Assembly: GCF_002871005.1 (NCBI RefSeq)
Contig: NZ_PHSN01000005.1
Coordinates: 248,001-312,000 of the forward strand
DNA length: 64,000 nt
Direction: 5' to 3'
Source of the DNA: Acidimangrovimonas sediminis
Lineage (GTDB): Bacteria; Pseudomonadota; Alphaproteobacteria; Rhodobacterales; Rhodobacteraceae
Shown: positions 58,918 through 64,000 of the stretch, one piece after another
Layout of the letters: every line of letters begins with the position of its first letter
Position numbering within the stretch: position 1 is the first letter of the stretch
Translations under genes and position numbers: made by a program
Notes under the pieces: model-generated
Databases searched by the model: none
Seen by the model: the letters and a program-made list of their open reading frames with translations, nothing else
Told to the model about the DNA's origin: nothing

Positions 58918-59627
58918 GCGCACCCGCACTTCTTGTCGCCCACGGCTCGCCGTCGGATCCCGCGCCACAAGAGGCGGCGATGGCCGCGCTTGCGGCCCGG
59001 GTTGCGGCGCTGTCGCCGGGCCGGGTGGTGCGAGCCGCAACGCTTGCCGCGCCGGGGGCGCTGGAGCAGGCGCTGGAGGGGCTGGAGGCGCCGCTGGTCT
59101 ATCCGTTCTTCATGGCCGAGGGCTGGTTCACCCGGACCGAGCTTCCCCGCCGCCTTGCCGCCGCGGGGGCGGAAGGGGCGACCTGCCTCGCACCCTTCGG
59201 CGCGGATCCGGGGTTGCCCGATCTTGTCCTGCATGCGGCGGAGGAGGGGGCAGGCGCCGCCGGTCTCGATCCTGCCGGAACGATCGTCCTGCTGGCGGCG
59301 CACGGCTCGGGCCGCACCGGCCCCGGCGCCCGCGCCTCGGCCGAGGGCGCGCGGGCCATGGCCCGAAGGCTGGCGGCGGGACCGTTCGAGGGGATCGAGG
59401 TCGGCCTGATCGAGGAGCCGCCCTTCGTGGGCGAAGCCGCCCGCCGGGCCGGGGCCGAGGGCAGGGCGCTTTGCCTGCCGCTCTTCGCGCTGGCGGCGGG
59501 GCATGTCACGGGCGACCTTCCGGCGGCCCTCGCCGAGGCCGGTTTTCCCGGCCCGCTGCTCGCCCCGATCGGCGCGCATTGGGCCGTTCCGGGTCTTATC
59601 GCGGCTGCCCTGAAGCGCGCCGGATGA
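58914..59627 (+). CDS. cbiX: CbiX-type two-domain cobalt/sirohydrochlorin chelatase-like protein
   Basis: A 237-residue protein of the CbiX/SirB chelatase family with two tandem half-domains (about 1-115 and 120-237), each opening with a hydrophobic strand and an AHGS motif (ALLVAHGSPSDP at 5-16 and IVLLAAHGSGRTG at about 123-135). These enzymes insert cobalt or iron into sirohydrochlorin. Its start overlaps the upstream ATPase stop by 4 bases, so it is made with the ABC transporter; no other cobalamin gene is near. Whether it truly chelates or delivers metal is not known. The second domain lacks an obvious second metal-binding His after AALPLF-like LCLPLFALAAGHVTGD (about 182-197), which does hold one His. 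Confidence 0.85.
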   Translation: MSAPALLVAHGSPSDPAPQEAAMAALAARVAALSPGRVVRAATLAAPGALEQALEGLEAPLVYPFFMAEGWFTRTELPRRLAAAGAEGATCLAPFGADPGLPDLVLHAAEEGAGAAGLDPAGTIVLLAAHGSGRTGPGARASAEGARAMARRLAAGPFEGIEVGLIEEPPFVGEAARRAGAEGRALCLPLFALAAGHVTGDLPAALAEAGFPGPLLAPIGAHWAVPGLIAAALKRAG

Positions 59628-59654
59628 AATGCGCCCCGCCGTGACTTTTTGCGC

Positions 59655-59683
59655 TTGACGCCCCGCCGGGCCTTAAGTATCTC
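59655..59683 (+). promoter_or_regulatory. Sigma-70 promoter of tRNA-Met
   Basis: TTGACG, a 17-base spacer and TATCTC precede the tRNA by 14 bases. The -35 is the same hexamer as at the tRNA-Asp array. Confidence 0.7.
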
Positions 59684-59697
59684 CGCGCCAGTCCGGT

Positions 59698-59774
59698 GGC
59701 GGAGTAGCTCAGTTGGTTAGAGCAGCGGAATCATAATCCGCGTGTCGGGGGTTCAAGTCCCTCCTCCGCTACCA
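59698..59774 (+). tRNA. trnM: tRNA-Met (CAT), elongator
   Basis: A 77-base gene with encoded CCA and anticodon CAT in the loop ATCATAA. The acceptor stem GGCGGAG pairs with CTCCGCT and has G4 and G5, so it lacks the C4-G69/C5-G68 pairs of Ile2; the paired first base also excludes initiator tRNA. Confidence 0.92.
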
Positions 59775-60366
59775 AATTTCCCACGTACTTAGATGACCTT
59801 GCGCCGGACACGTTTCAGCGGTCGGGCGAGTGGTCGGGACGTCGTGCTTCCGTTTTATGTGTTTCGAGCTTGCGGATGGCAGATACGCCCAAGGCGGAAT
59901 CGCGACTGAGATAGTTTGCCTCGAGGATCTACGGGACCTGCAGCCAACTGTGGCCCGAAATGGCGACGATCTCCGGTACGAGCAACCTGCGATCACGAGG
60001 CGTGTCACCGCTGTTCCCCGCAGGTCGTGGCAGGTCAGACAGCCTGCGCCACGTCTGGGATCTGATCGCGGCCTGGCGCGTCGACTACAACCATCACCGC
60101 CCCTTGACGAGCCTCGACGTGCTCACCCAGTGGAAATATCACCAACGGTCAGGGGAGGATCGAGACCTGAACAGGGCGAACGAACCTGGACTCCATTGGG
60201 GCAGGTCAATCTTCCGGTCGGGGTCGGCTGCGCCCCTGCAGGAGGGATGACAGGCCGAGGTGCCGTCAGGTCAGTTGGAAGGGTGGGAGAGGGTGGCGAT
60301 CCCCGCGCCCCGGAAAGTCATGCCCCGGTGGCCTGACCCGCCAGGTGAGCGGGTCAGGAGGCAGGA
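59775..60366. other. Degenerate zone after tRNA-Met
   Basis: This 592-base stretch holds no intact gene. Base composition is lower in GC between about 59775 and 60000 than around it. A transposase fragment lies at 60044-60199. I saw no copy of the tRNA 3' end that would mark an attachment site. Confidence 0.6.
60044..60199 (+). pseudogene. IS3-family transposase (orfB) C-terminal remnant
   Basis: A frame of about 52 codons reads LRHVWDLIAAWRVDYNHHRP, then LTSLDVLTQWKYHQRS and DRDLNRAN, which matches the end of IS3-family DDE transposases (the part after the last catalytic Glu: W-x2-DYN-x2-RPH-xSL). The rest of the gene, and inverted repeats, are missing, so it is a dead remnant beside a tRNA. 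Confidence 0.8.
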
Positions 60367-61857
60367 TCAGGGATGGATCGGCGGCACGTAGGTGAAGGTC
60401 TGCATCAGCACCGCGCCGAGGATCATCATGATCGGCAGGTGCACGAAGAACTGCACCGAGGTATAGCCGATCAGGTCGCGCGACTTCAGCCCGAGCAGCC
60501 CCAGAAGCGGCAGCATCCAGAACGGGTTGATGAAGTTCGGCAGCGATTCCGCGATGTTGTAGACCATTACGGTCCAACCCAGGTGGGCATGTACCTCGTT
60601 CGCGGCGTGCATGACATAGGGGGCCTCGATCACCCATTTGCCACCGGCAGAAGGGATGAAGAACCCCATGAAAGCGGAATAGAGGCTGACCACGAAGGAA
60701 AAGCTGGTCTGGCCGATCGACAGGCCCACGAACCAGTGCGAGATCCGGTCGGCCAGCGTCGCGCCATGGCCGTTGGTGACGGTGGTCAGGATCTGCGCGA
60801 TCCCGGCGTAGAACGGGAATTGCAGCAGCACGCCGGCGGCACTCGGCATGGCGCGGGCGAAGGTGTCGATCAGGTTTCGCGGCCGCCAGTGCAGCAGGAT
60901 CCCCAGCATGAGGAAGACGAAGTTGTAGGTGTTCAGCCCCGACATGACGATCAGCGGGTTGCCTGAGGAAAAGGTCTCGATGGCCCACCCCGAGGCAAGG
61001 ACGACGATCAGGATCGTCAGGATCGGGCTGTATTCGAGGAACTCGCCCGGCCGGGTCGGCTTGCGGCTGACCGGCTCGTCCATCTCCAGCGAGACGCCGA
61101 GGTCCTCAGCGGTCCGCACGCCCGCGCCCTCGGGAGTGGAGAAATAGCACACCAGCGCCGAGATCAGGGTGATGACCAGGACGATCACCAGGTTCTGCCA
61201 GGTCAGGATGGTCTGGCCGAAACCGATCACGCCGGTAATCGGCAGCAGGCTGGAGGGGATGCTGGTGGCGTTGGCCTGAAGCTGTGCGGCCGAGGAGGAG
61301 ATCCCCAGCGTGAAGCCGCAGCCAAGGCACAGGTAGGCCGCCGCGCCCGCCGCGCGGTAATCGAGGCGGATGTCACTGCGACGGGCGATCTGCTTCACCA
61401 GGAGGCCGCAGAAGATCATGGCGATACCCCAGTTGATCAGCGACAGCCCGATGCTGAGAAGGCCGATCATCACCACCGCGCCGCGACCGGTGCGCGGCCA
61501 GGTCGCGACCTTGCGCATTACCGTCGCCACAGGGGGCGACATCGCCACGACGTAGCCGCCGATCGCCACCAGCGCCATCTGCAGGGTGAAGGGGATCAGC
61601 TTCCAGAAGCCTTCGCCGAAGGCCATCGAGACCTGCGCGGGCGTGCCGCCGTGCAGCACCGCGCCGGCGGCGACGATCACCACGGCCAGCAGCACGAAGA
61701 CATAGGCGTCAGGGAACCATTTCTCGGCGAAGGCCACCATGAAGGTGGAGAACCGGGTCAGTATGTTGCGCTGGGGCTCATGGTCGGTCCGGCCGGGGCC
61801 GTCTTTCGGCAGCGTTCGGCCCGGTTCGGCCAGGGGCGGGGGGGACATTTTCGACAT
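60367..61857 (-). CDS. atoE: Short-chain fatty acid transporter AtoE
   Basis: A 496-residue inner-membrane transporter of the AtoE family with about 12 helices. Landmarks are RFSTFMVAFAEKWFPDAYVFVLLAVVIV (about 35-62), INWGIAMIFCGLLVKQIARR (about 141-160), the polar GCGFTLGISSSAAQLQAN (about 178-195) and IPSAGGKWVIEAPYVM (about 404-419). It takes up short-chain acids such as acetoacetate or butyrate. GAGGAA precedes ATG 61857. It follows the molybdoenzyme gene by 35 bases in the same direction; no acetoacetate genes (atoDAB) are next to it. Confidence 0.93.
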   Translation of the reverse strand: MSKMSPPPLAEPGRTLPKDGPGRTDHEPQRNILTRFSTFMVAFAEKWFPDAYVFVLLAVVIVAAGAVLHGGTPAQVSMAFGEGFWKLIPFTLQMALVAIGGYVVAMSPPVATVMRKVATWPRTGRGAVVMIGLLSIGLSLINWGIAMIFCGLLVKQIARRSDIRLDYRAAGAAAYLCLGCGFTLGISSSAAQLQANATSIPSSLLPITGVIGFGQTILTWQNLVIVLVITLISALVCYFSTPEGAGVRTAEDLGVSLEMDEPVSRKPTRPGEFLEYSPILTILIVVLASGWAIETFSSGNPLIVMSGLNTYNFVFLMLGILLHWRPRNLIDTFARAMPSAAGVLLQFPFYAGIAQILTTVTNGHGATLADRISHWFVGLSIGQTSFSFVVSLYSAFMGFFIPSAGGKWVIEAPYVMHAANEVHAHLGWTVMVYNIAESLPNFINPFWMLPLLGLLGLKSRDLIGYTSVQFFVHLPIMMILGAVLMQTFTYVPPIHP

Positions 61858-61892
61858 TTCGCGTTCCTCGCTGTTGGGTTTTGTTTTTGAAG

Positions 61893-64000
61893 TCAGATCG
61901 CCAGGGTCACGTCGCTCAGCGGCACGGCCTGACAGGTGACGCACAGGTCTTCGCCCATGTCGTTCGGGGTAAGATGCGCGACCCGGCCCGCAAGGATCCG
62001 GCAGACGCAGCTTTCGCATTGGCCCACCCGGCAGCCGGCGGGCAGGGCGACGCCCTGTGCCCGCGCCGCGTCGAGGAGCGAACCCATCTCCGGGCTCCAG
62101 TCGAAACTTGCGTCGCTGCCCGCGATCCGCACCGTCTGCGGCGCCAGCGTGGCGGGCACTTCGGGGGGCGAGACGAAGGCTTCGGAAAGGATGTCGAAGG
62201 CGGGGACGCCCTGCGCGCGCATGGCGGCGCGGGCATCCTCGGTAAAGCCGGGCCCGCCGCAGATGTAGACCAGCGGGTGCCGATCATGGAGATGCGCCAC
62301 GGCGGCAATGTCGATCCGGCCCGGCAGGTCGAAGTCGCGGCCCGCGCGGTCGGTCGCAAGCGGGGCGGAGTAATGCGTGATCCGGGTCAGACCGGGCAGG
62401 GCGGCGCCAAGTTCGGCCAGGCGCGCGGCAAAGGGATGTTCCGCCCCGCTGCGGCAGCCGTGCAGCAAGAGCACCTCCGTATCGCGCGCCTCCGCGGCCA
62501 TCCGCTCCAGCACCCCCAGGAAGGGCGTGATGCCGATGCCGGCGGCCAGGAAAACCAGCGGCCGGGGGCTGTCGGCGGGTGGCGTGAAATGCCCCGCGGG
62601 GGCCTCCAGCCGCAAAAGATCGCCCGCTGCCATGCGGTGGATCGCGGCCGAGAGCGAGCGTCCGGCCCGGGCGTCTTCCTCGGTGCCCTGCCGCCGTACC
62701 GCGATCGACAGGTGGGGCGCGGGCATGCCCGGACCGGTCAGCGAATAGGATCGGGCGGGGCCGCCCTCAGCCGCCGTGACCGTGACGTGCTGTCCGGGCA
62801 GGAACTCGGGCAGCGGCCCGCCGTCCATGGGGACGAGATCCAGCGCGACGGTCTCGGCGGTCTCGGCGCGCATCGCTGCGATTCGGAAGTCGCGGGTGCC
62901 GGCCCATCGCCCGATATTTGCCGTCGGATGCGGCCGCAGTTCGCACATCACGGCGCGGAGCGGGACCGAGCCGCTGACCGGGTCGCGGCTGGCGTCCGAA
63001 AGGATCGCGTTGACATTGGCGGTGCCGGGGCCCGCCACCGGTGTCGCCGCACGGTTGAGCTGCACCGACCCCTGCCACCAGCCGAATTCCGCGACGGCGA
63101 TCCGCGGGTCGAGCGCTTCGTTCAGCCGGACCCGCAGCGTGGCCTCGCCGCCAGGAGTTGCCACCACCGCCCAGTCGCCGTCGCGCAGGCCACGCACGCG
63201 GGCCAGCGCGGAACAGATCTCGACCGCCGGATCGGGGGACTTGCGGCGCAGAGACCCCACCTGCCGGTGCGAGCTGTGGACGTACCAGCCGGACTTCGCG
63301 GTGGTCAGCACCAGCGGAAACGCGCGGGACGCGTTCCCGTTCGTGCCCCGGTTCGAGGCCGCATCCGTGCCCCCGTGCGGGCCATCCTCTCCGCTCCGAT
63401 ACGGGCTCTGCTCGGGTTCGACATGCTCGGGCAAAGGGGGCTGTCCGATCGCGTGAAGCTGTTCGGAATAGATCTCGACCAGTCCCGAGCCGGTCGGGAA
63501 CCCGCGCAAGCGCCCGTCCTCGGTCGGCGCAAGGTACTTGCGGTGCGAGAAGGGCTGACGCAGGCGCAGCCCCTCGGGGTGGGTCCGCAGGTCGTCCACG
63601 GTCAGGCCCAGGGGGGCAAGCTGCCAGTTCCAGCCGTCGTGCAGGCTGCCGTCGAAGAACTGCGCGCCATGGCCCAGCCGCCGGGCCAGGTCAAAGGCGA
63701 TCCGGTAGTCGGGGCGCGCCCCGGGCGGGCCGTCGATCATCTGCGGGCGATAGTGCAGGGTCTCCGCGGCGGCCTGGTCGATCTCGAACCCGATCTTCAG
63801 CGCCTCGCGCTCGGGCGGCATGTTCACCGGCAGGACGATGTCGGCGCAATCTGCTGTGGGGTTCAGCACCATGTCGGCATGGACGTGGAAGTCCAGCGCC
63901 CGGAGCGCGGCGAGGGTGCGCGCGCCGTCCGCCTGCGACGCCACCATATTGGTGCCGAAGCTCACCAGCGCCCGCACCGGGTAGGGCTGGCCCTCGGTCA
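61893..64000 (-). CDS. Molybdopterin oxidoreductase fused to flavin reductase and [2Fe-2S] ferredoxin (5' end outside window)
   Basis: The visible 701 residues are the C-terminal part of a large fusion. First comes the catalytic part of a DMSO-reductase-superfamily molybdoenzyme (about 1-220: HADMVLNPTADCADIVLPV), then its dinucleotide-binding domain (about 230-345: LVLTTAKSGWYVHSSHRQ). A ferredoxin-NADP reductase-like module follows (about 360-605), with the FAD motif RSYSLTGPG and nucleotide motif LAAGIGITPFLG. Last is a plant-type ferredoxin (about 615-701), with cysteines C-x4-C-x2-C in CRVGQCESC and the fourth in LCVTCQAV. Electrons could thus pass from NAD(P)H via flavin and [2Fe-2S] to the Mo site in one chain. 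Substrate unknown; the N-terminal Fe-S motif is outside the window. Confidence 0.88.
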   Translation of the reverse strand, partial: TEGQPYPVRALVSFGTNMVASQADGARTLAALRALDFHVHADMVLNPTADCADIVLPVNMPPEREALKIGFEIDQAAAETLHYRPQMIDGPPGARPDYRIAFDLARRLGHGAQFFDGSLHDGWNWQLAPLGLTVDDLRTHPEGLRLRQPFSHRKYLAPTEDGRLRGFPTGSGLVEIYSEQLHAIGQPPLPEHVEPEQSPYRSGEDGPHGGTDAASNRGTNGNASRAFPLVLTTAKSGWYVHSSHRQVGSLRRKSPDPAVEICSALARVRGLRDGDWAVVATPGGEATLRVRLNEALDPRIAVAEFGWWQGSVQLNRAATPVAGPGTANVNAILSDASRDPVSGSVPLRAVMCELRPHPTANIGRWAGTRDFRIAAMRAETAETVALDLVPMDGGPLPEFLPGQHVTVTAAEGGPARSYSLTGPGMPAPHLSIAVRRQGTEEDARAGRSLSAAIHRMAAGDLLRLEAPAGHFTPPADSPRPLVFLAAGIGITPFLGVLERMAAEARDTEVLLLHGCRSGAEHPFAARLAELGAALPGLTRITHYSAPLATDRAGRDFDLPGRIDIAAVAHLHDRHPLVYICGGPGFTEDARAAMRAQGVPAFDILSEAFVSPPEVPATLAPQTVRIAGSDASFDWSPEMGSLLDAARAQGVALPAGCRVGQCESCVCRILAGRVAHLTPNDMGEDLCVTCQAVPLSDVTLAI

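Noticed and set aside
1-64000. CRISPR array or intact prophage
   Set aside because: No regularly spaced repeats of CRISPR size and no phage structural or integrase genes were seen.

Overview
The window is GC-rich chromosomal DNA from an alphaproteobacterium, most likely a member of the Rhodobacterales (Rhodobacter/Paracoccus relatives). The signs are a FlaF/FlbT-type flagellar system, perfect CtrA boxes (TTAA-N7-TTAA) upstream of flagellar genes, two MucR/Ros regulators, a trgA-trgB tellurite-resistance pair beside a photolyase, an AcuI-type acrylyl-CoA reductase and glutathione-dependent formaldehyde dehydrogenase. The species is not determined here.

Positions 1-31019 are one large flagellar locus, cut at the left edge inside motB. 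It starts with regulators: two MucR paralogues, an OmpR-type protein with a degenerate receiver, an unrecognised gene and an RpoH-like sigma factor. Next come fliK-flgD (+), flgF-flgG-flgA-flgH and a FliL-position gene (-), a secreted TPR protein (+), flgE-flgK-flgL (+), a second degenerate-receiver OmpR protein (-), flgI-flgJ-flgN-like (+), flagellin-flaF-flbT and a DUF1217 gene (+), a block reading fliF-fliH-fliN-fliP-fliG and a FliK-like gene (-), and fliL-fliM-DUF6468-like-motE (+). The order and gene content resemble the CtrA-controlled alphaproteobacterial flagellum, such as the Fla2 system of R. sphaeroides. The genes flgB, flgC, fliE, fliI, fliQ, fliR, flhA, flhB and motA are not in the window and presumably lie to the left.

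Positions 31184-43871 are housekeeping and stress genes on the plus strand: acuI, a class V aminotransferase-like protein, photolyase, trgA-trgB, a DHA2-type MFS exporter, a metallo-beta-lactamase persulfide-dioxygenase-like enzyme behind a clear inverted-repeat operator, and pirin. Three near-identical tandem tRNA-Asp genes share a consensus promoter. They are followed by tRNA-Ile2(CAU) and a cupin gene on the minus strand, then purM-purN.

Positions 44035-53176 hold a Tat-exported DsbA-like protein with an L,D-transpeptidase (-), a two-component system (+), an EmrAB-type drug efflux pair (-) divergent from its TetR regulator (+) with GTAC-containing operators, and adhC/frmA (-).

Positions 53668-59627 form one translationally tight operon for a five-gene peptide/nickel-family ABC transporter ending in a two-domain CbiX-type chelatase. 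A tRNA-Met and a degenerate zone with an IS3-type transposase remnant follow. The right edge carries an AtoE short-chain fatty acid transporter and, cut by the window end, an unusual molybdopterin oxidoreductase fused to a flavin reductase and a plant-type ferredoxin.

The most interesting features are the regulatory layer of the flagellar locus (an RpoH-like sigma factor behind a perfect CtrA box, two pseudo-receiver OmpR proteins, a zinc-less MucR paralogue), the ABC-transporter/CbiX coupling and the molybdoenzyme-reductase-ferredoxin fusion.
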